In this document: in pieces, positions 1 through 6,866 of the stretch
Numbering within the stretch: the first letter of the stretch is position 1
Layout: every line of letters begins with the position of its first letter
Made by a program: the position numbers and the translations under genes
The notes under the pieces: model-generated
Database searches by the model: none
Seen by the model: only the letters and a program-made list of their open reading frames with translations
Told to the model about the DNA's origin: nothing
Assembly: GCA_031278935.1 (NCBI GenBank)
Contig: JAITJK010000199.1
Span: 1 to 7,110, forward strand
Reading direction: 5' to 3'
DNA length: 7,110 nucleotides
Source: Spirochaetaceae bacterium
Lineage (GTDB): Bacteria > Spirochaetota > Spirochaetia > Treponematales > Breznakiellaceae

Positions 1-322
1 CCTGGTTAGGCAAACAGGCCACCCATTGTCCCCGACCGTGAACGGCCCCTGCGGCTACACAGGTCTGATTCTTACAGGGGGACGCAAGGATTCGGGCCTT
101 CCCATCTTCCACCTGCACCACCGTCTCCCCCAGGGGACCTGGCACGGCGATCAGCTCCTTGGCGTCCTGGGGAAAAAGCCACCGCTCTCCCGCCCCGGTA
201 ATGAGGAAACGCCTCGCCTCGCCCTTGGGAGCATAGACGCGGAGACTGGCAAAGAGGATAAACCCTAAGGCTAAACCCAGGGCCGCCAGGTCCAGGGGCT
301 TAACCAGTGAGATCACTTTCAC
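1..322 (-). CDS. NusG domain II-containing small membrane-anchored protein (C-terminus off the window)
   Basis: This partial frame shows 107 codons and continues past the left edge. The protein opens with a short basic start and a hydrophobic stretch (about residues 7-25, rich in Leu/Ala/Gly), which suggests an N-terminal membrane anchor or uncleaved signal. A beta-rich domain follows, with the hallmark SPCKNQTCVAAGAV, then GQWVACLPNQ. The CxxxxC...CLPN pattern is typical of the standalone NusG domain II family, small extracytoplasmic proteins of unknown job. In related bacteria these often sit near membrane isoprenoid or flavin-linked genes (family knowledge, not visible here). The frame is closed upstream by a TAG at 334-332, so GTG at 322 is the first usable start, but it has only a weak AGAG upstream. 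The strong AGGAGAGG at 352-345 instead serves an ATG at 338 that reads just three codons before TGA. The gene follows cysA on the same strand after 131 bases with no clear terminator, so read-through is possible. The family call is fairly secure; the start is not. Confidence 0.8.
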   Translation of the reverse strand, partial: MKVISLVKPLDLAALGLALGFILFASLRVYAPKGEARRFLITGAGERWLFPQDAKELIAVPGPLGETVVQVEDGKARILASPCKNQTCVAAGAVHGRGQWVACLPNQ

Positions 323-453
323 GGGATCACTCTAGCATGGTAAGCCTCTCCTAACAAGACGCCCCCCAGGTCCCCGTGCAAGAAACGAGACGCCCCACCC
401 TCTACCCCACGCGGTCCGTCAGGGCACGGCAGGTGGGCCTCCAGGGCAGGTGG
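323..453. other. cysA to NusG-II intergenic spacer
   Basis: This 131-base spacer shows no convincing rho-independent terminator for cysA and no clear promoter for the next gene. It contains the strong ribosome-binding sequence AGGAGAGG (minus strand, 352-345) six bases before an ATG that opens only a three-codon frame. It also has two pairs of 9-base direct repeats: GGCAGGTGG at 428-436 and 445-453, and AGACGCCCC at 357-365 and 388-396. No protein-coding frame here looks real. Confidence 0.5.
345..352 (-). promoter_or_regulatory. Strong Shine-Dalgarno upstream of the NusG-II gene, misaligned with its reading frame
   Basis: On the minus strand AGGAGAGG lies six bases before ATG at 338, which is ideal spacing. 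That ATG is followed by CTA GAG TGA, so its product would be only three residues. The real protein frame can begin only at GTG 322, 22 bases from this site and four bases after the TGA. Either a mini-cistron precedes and is coupled to the gene, or one base is extra in this sequence. Confidence 0.6.
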
Positions 454-1551
454 TTAGATACGGTAGTCGCTCCAGACTTCGTCAGCGGAATAAATCTTGG
501 CAGCGGAGAACTGAAGGTAGACAAAGGCGGGATGGGCTTCTTTTATCTCGTTCCATTGCTTTTTGTCCATATCCGCTTCCAGGACCTTGTCCCCGCTCAG
601 GGTTTTCACTTCTACCCGGACCCGGCTACCCAGCAGCCGGTGGCTTACAATCCTAGCTTTAATCCCTTGGTGGTCCTGGTCAGATACACTAATCCCCACA
701 TCATGGGGCCGTACGAAAAAGGAGACCCCATCGGGGTCTGACCCCGCCTGCACTGGCTCGTCTACCTGGGGTTCTTCCGTATCCAGCCGCAGGGCTCCCT
801 TTTCGAGTCGGGCGTGAAACAGATTCACATTACCCAAGAAGCCGTATACAAAAGGATTTGCCGGGTTATCGTATACCGCTTCGGGAGTACCCACCTGCTC
901 AATCTTCCCCTTATTCAGGATTACGATAGAATCCGAGACTTCCAGGGCTTCTTCTTGGTCATGGGTAACAAACACGCTGGTAATATGGATTTCATCGTGC
1001 AGAAACCGCAGCCATCGCCGTAGTTCCTGCCGGACTTTAGCGTCTAAAGCCCCGAAAGGCTCGTCCAGGAGCAGTACCTTAGGCTCCACCGCCAGGGCCC
1101 GGGCTAAGGCCACCCGCTGTTTCTGACCGCCACTGAGTTCGCTGGGAAGCCGGTTTGCCATACCCACCAACTGGACCATGGTCAAGAGCCGCATAACCTT
1201 ATCCCGGATTTCTTCCTTACTGGGCCGTTGAGCTTTAGGCCGGATTTTAAGGCCAAAGGCCACGTTTTCAAAGACGCTCATGTGCTTAAATAGGGCGTAA
1301 TGCTGAAATACAAAGCCCACTTTCCGGTCTTTGGTCTGTTTATAGGTGGCCTCTTCTCCAAAAAAACGGATACTCCCTGAATCAGGGGTCTCAAGCCCGG
1401 CGATAATCCGCAGCAACGTAGTCTTCCCTGAGCCCGAAGGCCCCAGGAGCGCGGTAATCTCCCCTTGGGGAATGGTTAGATTAATATCATCCAGGGCCAC
1501 AAACGTATCCCGATCCCCAAAGGTTTTAGAAACATGCCCAATCTCTATCAT
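454..1551 (-). CDS. cysA: Sulfate/thiosulfate ABC transporter ATP-binding subunit CysA
   Basis: This is the ATPase that powers sulfate import (365 residues, normal for CysA). It acts as a dimer on the cytoplasmic face of the CysT/CysW permease. Visible in order are Walker A GPSGSGKT (37-44), Q-loop VFQHYALF (Q83), signature LSGGQKQR (139-146), Walker B VLLLDEP with the D-loop GALD (159-170), and H-loop VTHDQEEA (H197). A C-terminal TOBE-like domain includes [12 protein letters not shown] (278-289). I chose ATG 1551 because the homologous protein begins [12 protein letters not shown] and a GGGAG lies eight bases upstream. The frame stays open for 40 more codons to a GTG at 1671, but that extension is Pro/Arg-rich, unlike the family, and lies in spacer sequence. 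The gene is last in the sbp-cysT-cysW-cysA order, 145 bases after cysW. One oddity: codons around residues 269-276, in the variable C-terminal region, contain a GGGGTC/GACCCC palindrome also present in the intergenic terminator at the far right. The general fold is certain; sulfate specificity rests on the neighbours. Confidence 0.96.
   Translation of the reverse strand: MIEIGHVSKTFGDRDTFVALDDINLTIPQGEITALLGPSGSGKTTLLRIIAGLETPDSGSIRFFGEEATYKQTKDRKVGFVFQHYALFKHMSVFENVAFGLKIRPKAQRPSKEEIRDKVMRLLTMVQLVGMANRLPSELSGGQKQRVALARALAVEPKVLLLDEPFGALDAKVRQELRRWLRFLHDEIHITSVFVTHDQEEALEVSDSIVILNKGKIEQVGTPEAVYDNPANPFVYGFLGNVNLFHARLEKGALRLDTEEPQVDEPVQAGSDPDGVSFFVRPHDVGISVSDQDHQGIKARIVSHRLLGSRVRVEVKTLSGDKVLEADMDKKQWNEIKEAHPAFVYLQFSAAKIYSADEVWSDYRI
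733..745. repeat. GGGGTC-T-GACCCC palindrome inside cysA
   Basis: This is a perfect inverted repeat with a one-base centre. The same 13-mer occurs, on the other strand, at 6984-6996 within the terminator hairpin. A further half-site, GACCCC, lies at 724-729. It encodes a linker-like part (around GSDPDGV) of the CysA C-terminal domain. It may be a REP-like palindrome tolerated in coding sequence, or chance in GC-rich codons. Confidence 0.5.
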
Positions 1552-1696
1552 TTTCCTGTCTCCCTTTCTCCGGTGTGTTAGTATGCAATTCCGGTGTCCT
1601 CTTACCAGCGGAGGGATACGCCGGGGCCTGCCTGGGTCCTTAACTCCGCTGCTGGGTTCCCCCTGGGGCACCCCCTTCCCCAGGCCTCACGACCCA
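1552..1696 (-). other. cysW-cysA intercistronic spacer with two possible RNA hairpins
   Basis: At 145 bases this is unusually long for an otherwise tightly packed operon. Two perfect inverted repeats are present: CCTGGGG (1662-1668) with CCCCAGG (1678-1684), giving a 7-bp stem with a 9-base loop, and CAGCGGAG (1606-1613) with CTCCGCTG (1644-1651), giving an 8-bp stem around 30 bases. Neither is followed by a T-tract, so they do not look like full terminators. They could act in mRNA processing, 3' protection of the upstream message or partial attenuation before cysA. No small gene is convincing here. Confidence 0.5.
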
Positions 1697-2524
1697 TCAG
1701 GGGCTATGCCCCCCCCAGGGCAGGTGGTCGATGATGGTTTTTACCACCAAGCTTGCCAGAGCGAGGAGGGTCAACAGAGAGGCCACCGCAAAAGCAGCGT
1801 TGAACATATATTCCCCGTACAAGATGTCGATGTACAAAGGCATAGTGGTGGTAATCCCCCGAATAAGCCCGGAAACCACGGATACCGCCCCAAATTCCCC
1901 CATAGCCCGGGCGTTGGTAAGAATAATGCCGTAAAGAAGCCCCCACTTGATATTGGGGAGCGTAATTTTGATGAAAGTCTGCAAGCCCGTCGCGCCCAGA
2001 GTCAGCGCCGCTTCTTCGTCATCCTTCCCCATTTCTTGCATCAAGGGAATCAGCTCCCGGGCGACAAAAGGAAAGGATACAAAAGCCGTGGCCAGCACGA
2101 TGCCCGGAACCGCAAACACGATCTTGATGTTATGCGCCATGAGCCAGGAACCAAACCAGCCGAAAGAGCCAAAGAGAAAAATAAACAAAAGCCCTGCAAT
2201 GACCGGAGATACGGCAAAAGGTACTTCGATCAAGGTGATAAGTACGTTTTTTCCGGGGAACTGGAATTTCGTAATGGCCCAGGCTAGCATAACCCCGAAC
2301 ACCGTATTCAAGGGAACGCATATCAAGGCTGAAAGCACCGTAAGCCTGATGGAGGCAAACACATCCGTATCCGACAGGGCCTGGATATACACCCCGACCC
2401 CGGACTCAAAGGCTTCGGAGAAAATCGTAAGCAAGGGCAAAAAGATAAATATAAACAGAAAGGTTAAGGCCAAGCCCATGAGGATGGGCTTGATCCAGGG
2501 GGGTTCCCGGTTTATAGCGCTCAA
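1697..2524 (-). CDS. cysW: Sulfate ABC transporter permease CysW
   Basis: This is an inner-membrane permease subunit of the sulfate importer (275 residues, usual for the family), pairing with CysT. About six hydrophobic segments are seen, near residues 12-34, 60-84, 95-118, 134-158, 192-218 and 240-265. The cytoplasmic EAA coupling loop that docks on CysA is clear: EEAALTLGATG then IKITLP (170-190). It is followed by RAMGEFGAVSVVSG, which is characteristic of CysW. The start is TTG at 2524, an uncommon codon. It is supported by GGAGG at 2534-2530, five bases upstream, and by overlap with the cysT stop in the string TTGA. No ATG lies nearby; the first internal Met is residue 16, already inside the first membrane segment. 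cysT/cysW translation is therefore probably coupled. CysW rather than CysT is chosen from its position after cysT and the MGEFGAVSV motif. Confidence 0.95.
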   Translation of the reverse strand: MSAINREPPWIKPILMGLALTFLFIFIFLPLLTIFSEAFESGVGVYIQALSDTDVFASIRLTVLSALICVPLNTVFGVMLAWAITKFQFPGKNVLITLIEVPFAVSPVIAGLLFIFLFGSFGWFGSWLMAHNIKIVFAVPGIVLATAFVSFPFVARELIPLMQEMGKDDEEAALTLGATGLQTFIKITLPNIKWGLLYGIILTNARAMGEFGAVSVVSGLIRGITTTMPLYIDILYGEYMFNAAFAVASLLTLLALASLVVKTIIDHLPWGGHSP

Positions 2525-3363
2525 CTGGTCCTCCGTTTTTTGGTATACTCTTGCAGCACATTGGTGAGCAGCAGCAAGATGAAGGCAATTCCCAGCATGG
2601 TGAGCCCAATGGCGCTGGCCCCCAGGTAATCAAACTGCATCAGCTTCTTGATGATGAGCAGGGGGACAATCTCGCTTTCATAAGGCATATTGCTGGATAT
2701 GAAGATGATCGACCCATATTCTCCCAGGCCCCGGGCAAAGGCCATGGTAAATCCGGTGAGGAGCGCCGGAAAGATGGACGGGAAAATCACGCGTGAGAAA
2801 ATCTGAAAGTAGTTAGCCCCCAAACTGCTCGCCGCCTCTTCCAGACCCAGGTCCAGCTCTGCGATGACCGGCTGGACCGTGCGGACTACGAAAGGAAGGC
2901 CGATGAACACCAGGGCAATCACAATTCCCGCCCGAGAAAACCCCAGGGTGATGCCGAATTTCTGGAGAAAAGCGCCCAGAAACCCCAGGGGCGAGAAAAT
3001 CGTTGCCAAAGCAATACCCGCCACTGCGGTGGGAATGGCAAAGGGCAGATCAATGCAGGCGTCAAGAATCCGTTTTCCGTAAAACTGATAGCGGGTCAAG
3101 ATCCAGGCAATGATTAAGCCGAACACAAAGTTGATGAGCGCGGCAAACAAGGTGGATGAAAAGGAAACCTGAAAGGCTGCGATGACCCGAGGGGCTGTAA
3201 CAATGAGCCAAAAGTCCTTAAAGGAGAGTTTGGTCGCGTACAAGATAAGGGCGCTCAAGGGTATGAGAATCAGCAACGACATATAGGTTATCGAAAGCCC
3301 TAGGGTTAAGCCAAACCCGGGCATTTTCACTTTGACGGTCTTTTTCCGCGTAACCATAGGCAT
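2521..3363 (-). CDS. cysT: Sulfate ABC transporter permease CysT (CysU)
   Basis: This is the second inner-membrane permease of the sulfate importer (280 residues). A basic N-terminal tail (TRKKTVKVK) stays in the cytoplasm. Hydrophobic segments then lie near 19-43, 66-90, 105-128, 144-164, 196-222 and 247-270. The EAA loop reads LEEAASSLGANYFQIFSRVI (174-193), followed by FPSIFPALLTG and ARGLGEYGSIIFISSN, a typical CysT signature. AAGGAG at 3374-3369 lies five bases before ATG 3363. A second ATG two codons later (3357) is 11 bases away and cannot be excluded. The gene starts 15 bases after the sbp stop and overlaps the cysW start, so the three are clearly cotranscribed. Nothing in it looks damaged. 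Confidence 0.95.
   Translation of the reverse strand: MPMVTRKKTVKVKMPGFGLTLGLSITYMSLLILIPLSALILYATKLSFKDFWLIVTAPRVIAAFQVSFSSTLFAALINFVFGLIIAWILTRYQFYGKRILDACIDLPFAIPTAVAGIALATIFSPLGFLGAFLQKFGITLGFSRAGIVIALVFIGLPFVVRTVQPVIAELDLGLEEAASSLGANYFQIFSRVIFPSIFPALLTGFTMAFARGLGEYGSIIFISSNMPYESEIVPLLIIKKLMQFDYLGASAIGLTMLGIAFILLLLTNVLQEYTKKRRTS
2530..2534 (-). promoter_or_regulatory. Ribosome-binding site fixing the TTG start of cysW
   Basis: GGAGG on the minus strand lies five bases before TTG 2524, inside the last codons of cysT. It decides the unusual TTG start and implies coupled translation, since the cysT stop TGA shares two bases with that start. Confidence 0.75.
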
Positions 3364-3378
3364 ACTCGCTCCTTGGGT

Positions 3379-4437
3379 TTAGCGTTGCTTCAATTCGCTC
3401 ATGATCTGGTCAAACTTCCCACCGTCCGCGAAGTGGATGCGGTGAGCGGTTTTCCAACCACCAAAGGCGCCGTCAATAGTTACCAGCCGGAGGCTAGGAA
3501 ACTGAGACGAAAATTCCTTGGCCGTTTCTGGGTCTGAAGGCCGGTAATAGTGCTTACCGGCGATCCGTTGCCCCTCTTGGGAATAGAGATAGCGCAAATA
3601 CTCTGCAGCCGCGTCCTGGGTTCCGCGCTTCTGGACCACCCTATCCACCAGACTCACCGAGGGCTCGGCCAGGATACTCAGGCTAGGAACCACAATCTCA
3701 AACTTCCCCTTCCCCAGCTCGTCAATCGAAAGAAAGGCCTCGTTTTCCCAGGCCAGCAGCACGTCCCCTAAGCCTCGCTGGACAAAGGTGTTGGTGGCTC
3801 CCCGGGCCCCGGAATCCAGGACCGGTACGTTGCGGTACAGTTGTTTCACAAACCCTTGGGCCGCCTCATCGCTACCGTAGGTATCCCGGAAGTATGCCCA
3901 GGCCGCCAGGTAGTTCCACCGGGCTCCTCCGGATGTCTTGGGGTCTGGGGTGATGATTTGGATGTCCTCCCGGACCAGATCGTCCCAGTCTTTGATAGCC
4001 TTAGGATTTCCTGAGCGGACCAAGAAGACGATGGTAGAGGTGTAGGGAGCGCTGTTATTAGGAAACCGGTCTATCCAGTCTTCGGCGATGCTCTGGGACT
4101 TAGCGGCTATCTCGTCAATATCGTACGCCAAGGCCAGGGTAACCACATCTGCTTCCAAGCCTTCAATAACGCTCCGGGCCTGTCCCCCTGAACCGCCGTG
4201 GGATTGTTTGATACTTACAGTGGTACCGGTCTGGGCTTTGTAATACCGTGTAAAGGCGTCGTTATACTCCCGGTACAAGTCCCTGGTGGGGTCGTAGGAA
4301 ACGTTGAGCAGCGTGATCGCCTGGGCCGTCTTCCCGGCATCCTTGGTTCCTTCGGCGTGCGCGGCCACCGCGCTTACCAAAAGGAACATTCCAAGGGAGC
4401 AGCCGTATCGCACCAGGTTCTTCCTTATTTTTTTCAT
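3379..4437 (-). CDS. sbp: Periplasmic sulfate-binding protein
   Basis: This protein captures sulfate (possibly thiosulfate) in the periplasm and delivers it to CysT/CysW. It has 352 residues, normal for the family. The N-terminus is a Sec signal peptide: basic KKIRKNLVR, a hydrophobic core to about residue 25, and a likely cleavage after AHA (28). A Cys at 13 lies too early for a lipobox, so the protein is probably soluble rather than a lipoprotein. Mature sequence features fit the family: [17 protein letters not shown] (43-59), [20 protein letters not shown] (78-97) for anion binding, and [16 protein letters not shown] (165-180), the second family signature. The start at ATG 4437 has AGGAG at 4451-4447, nine bases upstream. 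It is the first gene of the transporter operon, directly behind a strong promoter, which fits the need for excess binding protein. It cannot be told from sequence alone whether thiosulfate or another oxyanion is also bound. Confidence 0.95.
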   Translation of the reverse strand: MKKIRKNLVRYGCSLGMFLLVSAVAAHAEGTKDAGKTAQAITLLNVSYDPTRDLYREYNDAFTRYYKAQTGTTVSIKQSHGGSGGQARSVIEGLEADVVTLALAYDIDEIAAKSQSIAEDWIDRFPNNSAPYTSTIVFLVRSGNPKAIKDWDDLVREDIQIITPDPKTSGGARWNYLAAWAYFRDTYGSDEAAQGFVKQLYRNVPVLDSGARGATNTFVQRGLGDVLLAWENEAFLSIDELGKGKFEIVVPSLSILAEPSVSLVDRVVQKRGTQDAAAEYLRYLYSQEGQRIAGKHYYRPSDPETAKEFSSQFPSLRLVTIDGAFGGWKTAHRIHFADGGKFDQIMSELKQR

Positions 4438-4461
4438 AACTTATTACTCCTAAGGGTATTC

Positions 4462-4479
4462 ATAGTTTATAATTACTAT
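4462..4479. promoter_or_regulatory. Candidate operator dyad in the sbp leader
   Basis: ATAGT (4462-4466) and ACTAT (4475-4479) form an inverted repeat with eight bases between the arms. It lies just downstream of the sbp -10, roughly +3 to +20, where a repressor could block initiation. The arms are short and A/T-rich, so chance is a real alternative. Its placement parallels the stronger palindrome at the FTR1 gene. Confidence 0.3.
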
Positions 4480-4488
4480 TGATTTAAT

Positions 4489-4517
4489 AAGATATAACCG
4501 TAGCAATATTTTGTCAA
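4489..4517 (-). promoter_or_regulatory. Sigma-70-type promoter of the sbp-cysT-cysW-cysA operon
   Basis: On the minus strand a perfect -35 TTGACA (4517-4512) is followed after exactly 17 bases by -10 TATCTT (4494-4489). Transcription would start near 4482, giving a leader of about 45 bases. A-tracts sit upstream in UP-element positions (4521-4552). The leader is too short for a riboswitch. Confidence 0.75.
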
Positions 4518-4520
4518 GGC

Positions 4521-4552
4521 TTTTTACCCCTTTTTTGCTTTTTTTGAAAAAA
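4521..4552 (-). promoter_or_regulatory. A/T-tract UP-element-like region upstream of the sbp promoter
   Basis: Runs of T on the plus strand (4521-4525, 4531-4536, 4539-4545), then A (4547-4552), are A-tracts when read with sbp. Relative to the predicted start they fall near -39 to -43, -49 to -54 and -57 to -70, where the alpha subunit of RNA polymerase contacts DNA. Their near-helical spacing may also bend the DNA. The same stretch lies upstream of comF, for which I see no convincing promoter hexamers. Confidence 0.45.
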
Positions 4553-4611
4553 TACGGGGATTTTACTCAATCCGGTTAAAGCGCTGCCCCCGGGGAGTCC
4601 GTATACCAGGT

Positions 4612-5331
4612 ATGTGTTCCTTAGAACAAACCCTTGCCCTCCTGCGGGAGTACCTCGTTCCCGCAGGCTGCGCCCTCTGCGGGAAGACCTTTCTCGACGG
4701 CCAAGAAGCCTGGTACGGTTTGTGCCAAGATTGCCGGGCCGCCCTGAGGGTACGCAAGGATACGCCTCGGTGTTCCGACTGCGGGCGCCCTTTGATTGCC
4801 GAGATAGACCGTTGCCTCCCCTGCCGAAGCCAGGAAGCCTCCGCTATAGACCAGGCGGTAAGCCTCTTCCCTTACCAGGGCAGCTACCAGCGCCTCCTTT
4901 CAGCCTACAAATTTGACGGATACCGGGCCCTAGGCAATGTCTTGGCCGAGGTCCTGGCAGCGGGCCTCTCCTGTTTTACCGGCCCGGAGGTACCCAATCC
5001 CGTGCTGATTCCCGTACCGCCTCGGCCCGGCAAGATACGGAAAACCGGCTGGGATCAGATCGACTATATCGGAACGCGGCTACACCGGGTCCATGGCCTT
5101 AGGGTGTACCGCTGCCTAAAGCGCCTCCCCTCACCGAGCCAAAAAGCCCTGAGCCAAGAAGCGCGGCGAACCAACCTCCTGGGCCGAATCCGCAGCACCA
5201 AACCGGTACCCCCGGAAGTTATTCTCTTCGATGATGTGATCACCACAGGCTCTACCCTAAACGCCTGTGCGGGGGCCCTGAAAGCCTGCGGCGCCCACCG
5301 GGTCTACGGGATATGCCTCTTCTACACCTAG
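4612..5331 (+). CDS. comF: ComF-family phosphoribosyltransferase-like protein
   Basis: This 239-residue protein is of ComF/GntX type. The family is linked to DNA uptake in competent bacteria and to DNA handling more generally; the enzymatic reaction is not settled. The N-terminus carries zinc-finger cysteine pairs C20xxC23 with C38xxC41, then C54xxC57 with C68xxC71. The phosphoribosyltransferase part follows: YQRLLSAYKFDGYRALG (92-108), IPVPPRPGKIRKTGWDQ (133-149, equivalent to the usual RGFNQ region but changed here), and the PRPP-binding loop VILFDDVITTGSTL (203-216) with D207/D208. Start ATG 4612 is the only plausible one. No in-frame start lies upstream, and the nearest purine-rich site GGGGAG (4592-4597) is 14 bases away, so initiation may be weak. 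It is a solitary plus-strand gene, divergent from sbp. Its stop overlaps the stop of the FTR1 gene by four bases. A role in competence here is unsupported by neighbours; the family assignment is firm. Confidence 0.92.
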   Translation: MCSLEQTLALLREYLVPAGCALCGKTFLDGQEAWYGLCQDCRAALRVRKDTPRCSDCGRPLIAEIDRCLPCRSQEASAIDQAVSLFPYQGSYQRLLSAYKFDGYRALGNVLAEVLAAGLSCFTGPEVPNPVLIPVPPRPGKIRKTGWDQIDYIGTRLHRVHGLRVYRCLKRLPSPSQKALSQEARRTNLLGRIRSTKPVPPEVILFDDVITTGSTLNACAGALKACGAHRVYGICLFYT

Positions 5332-6854
5332 GGCCTTGATACGGCTAGAGCTATCCGGTTTCGGCGGATCTGCAAGACAAAGCTTACTACGGTAAGGGCC
5401 AGCAATATCCCCTGGGGAACAAGCGTTTCCACGGTGGGATAAATACCCAGCAGGTCCACCGAACCCATGCCTGCCACGGGGGTAACGCCGATCACGTTCC
5501 CTTCCTGCAATTCCTTGATCCCTGAGCCGGTGAACGTAATAGACATGAGGAAAAGCAGGACGCTGGTGCCCAGGAAAAAGGGTTTTAGCGGGAGCCTGAT
5601 GCTCAAGACCCGGATAAGGATGTAGATGATGACCAAGGCAACGCAGCCTATCCCTAAGCCAAGCCACACCATGTTGATGTAGATCTCGGTATTGGCTAAC
5701 AGGGCTTGGTAAAACAGGATGGTCTCCGCCCCTTCCCGGAAAACCGCGAGAAAAGCGGCAAAAGCCAAGGAAAACATACTGCTCCGCTTGATGCCTTGTT
5801 CCACCTTCCCTTCGATATAACTTGACCAGGCCCCTGCCTCGGCCTTAGAGACCATCCAGTTGCTCACGTAAAACAGGACTACCACCGCTATCAGCATGGT
5901 AACCCCCTCGACGATCTCCTGGTTCTGCCCTCCGGCCACGCTGGTAATCTGGTTCAATATCCAGGCCATGAGGACGCTCACCCCCAAGGCGATGACAGAA
6001 CCCCAATACACCGAGGGAATGCGCTTTTTATTACCGCTTTTGAAGAGGTAGGCGATGATCGCCCCCACGATGAGGATAGCCTCGAAGCCTTCCCGGACGA
6101 TGATGAGCAGAGATTCGAGGAAAACCACCATAGCGCTCTCCTCCCGGCCGTCCAGCGCCGCCGCGTCCTCCCGTAGCCAGGTGGACAGGGTATCCAAGGC
6201 CGCGTTGACTTCTTCCGGGGCTGAACCCCGATTGATGGCCTTTTTTATGGCGCTGAACTGGTATTCCACCTGGGCTGCCCGGGCGCCGGAGATCCGGTTC
6301 AACGTAACCTTTTCAAAGCCGACTTTTTCGTAGAACTGGAAGTAGGCCACATCAACCTGCTCCTTGGCCCCTTGAGGGTCCCCGGCGACGTAGCGGGTCT
6401 TGGCTTGGTCCAGCACCGCAGCCATCTCATCGGCGGTTTTTGTCCAGCTCTTGGTTACCGCGACGGGTTCTTCTTTCCCGTCCAGCCGCCGGGCTGTTAC
6501 GGACAACAGGTGGTTAAGCTGGTTAAAGTCCTCTCGCATCTCCTTTTGGGACTTACCAGAGTCCAGAGACATTTTTACATAGTCAAACCACTCGTCTATA
6601 TTGTCCGCCCGGGCGTCGGAAATGGAAGCCCGGACGTTTTGCTGAAAATCGCCCTGGTAGTGTTCGGTATACGCTCGGTCCACCAGCGCCTTGGCTTCCC
6701 CCGCCTCCCCGGCCACAAAGCGGTAGTAGGCCTCGCTCAACACGAGGCGCATATCTCGTTCCCGCCCCTCCCAAAAGCCCGGATCGGCAAAAACCGGCGC
6801 GGCGATGAGACTTATAAGCGTCAGGATTAAGGCAGGCAAGGCTAAATTCTTCAT
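5328..6854 (-). CDS. FTR1-family iron permease with duplicated periplasmic N-terminal region
   Basis: This is a predicted inner-membrane iron importer of the FTR1/EfeU (oxidase-dependent Fe2+ transporter) family, 508 residues. That is nearly twice the length of a bare EfeU permease. A signal peptide ends near A23 (PVFA, then DPGFW). Residues 41-129 and 150-239 are two copies of the same unit: each has YRFVAG/TRYVAG near the start and LDGKEE/LDGREE at the end, offset by about 110 residues. They would form a helical periplasmic domain. The permease follows with about seven membrane segments (243-270, 283-304, 314-335, 358-388, 393-419, 427-443, 481-497). REGFEAIL (254-261) and REGAETIL (373-380) are the paired REGxE iron-translocation motifs. 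Start ATG 6854 has AGGGAG seven bases upstream and begins the signal peptide; an in-frame GTG at 6875 lies inside the operator palindrome and is rejected. No EfeO/EfeB or P19 partner gene is identifiable in the window. It is transcribed alone from its own promoter. Confidence 0.92.
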   Translation of the reverse strand: MKNLALPALILTLISLIAAPVFADPGFWEGRERDMRLVLSEAYYRFVAGEAGEAKALVDRAYTEHYQGDFQQNVRASISDARADNIDEWFDYVKMSLDSGKSQKEMREDFNQLNHLLSVTARRLDGKEEPVAVTKSWTKTADEMAAVLDQAKTRYVAGDPQGAKEQVDVAYFQFYEKVGFEKVTLNRISGARAAQVEYQFSAIKKAINRGSAPEEVNAALDTLSTWLREDAAALDGREESAMVVFLESLLIIVREGFEAILIVGAIIAYLFKSGNKKRIPSVYWGSVIALGVSVLMAWILNQITSVAGGQNQEIVEGVTMLIAVVVLFYVSNWMVSKAEAGAWSSYIEGKVEQGIKRSSMFSLAFAAFLAVFREGAETILFYQALLANTEIYINMVWLGLGIGCVALVIIYILIRVLSIRLPLKPFFLGTSVLLFLMSITFTGSGIKELQEGNVIGVTPVAGMGSVDLLGIYPTVETLVPQGILLALTVVSFVLQIRRNRIALAVSRP

Positions 6855-6866
6855 GTTCACTCTCCC

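Noticed and set aside
26..268. Plus-strand frame of 80 codons at the left edge
   Set aside because: It is antisense to the NusG domain II gene, whose CxxxxC...CLPN motif is clear on the minus strand.
374..429. CCGTGC...GCACGG inverted repeat as a cysA terminator
   Set aside because: The six-base arms are 44 bases apart with no T-tract following on the minus strand.
454..1671. Longer CysA starting at GTG 1671
   Set aside because: The extra 40 residues are Pro/Arg-rich, unlike the family, and overlap hairpin-forming spacer. ATG 1551 has a ribosome site and matches the usual CysA N-terminus.
1346..2287. Long plus-strand open frame (313 codons) across the cysA start, spacer and cysW
   Set aside because: It is antisense to two clear genes, has no recognisable domain and spans an intergenic region. 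It is open only because of GC-rich codon usage on the other strand.
4444..4457. Imperfect dyad TACTCCTAAGGGTA over the sbp ribosome site
   Set aside because: Only five of seven pairs match and it overlaps the Shine-Dalgarno sequence, so chance is likely.
4544..4572. Possible comF promoter (TTGAAA then TCAATC)
   Set aside because: The -10 match is poor and the region is already explained by A-tracts of the sbp promoter. Not strong enough to annotate.
5257..5667. Minus-strand frame of 136 codons spanning the comF/FTR1 junction
   Set aside because: It is a shadow of the FTR1 and comF genes, with no ribosome site and an implausible composition.
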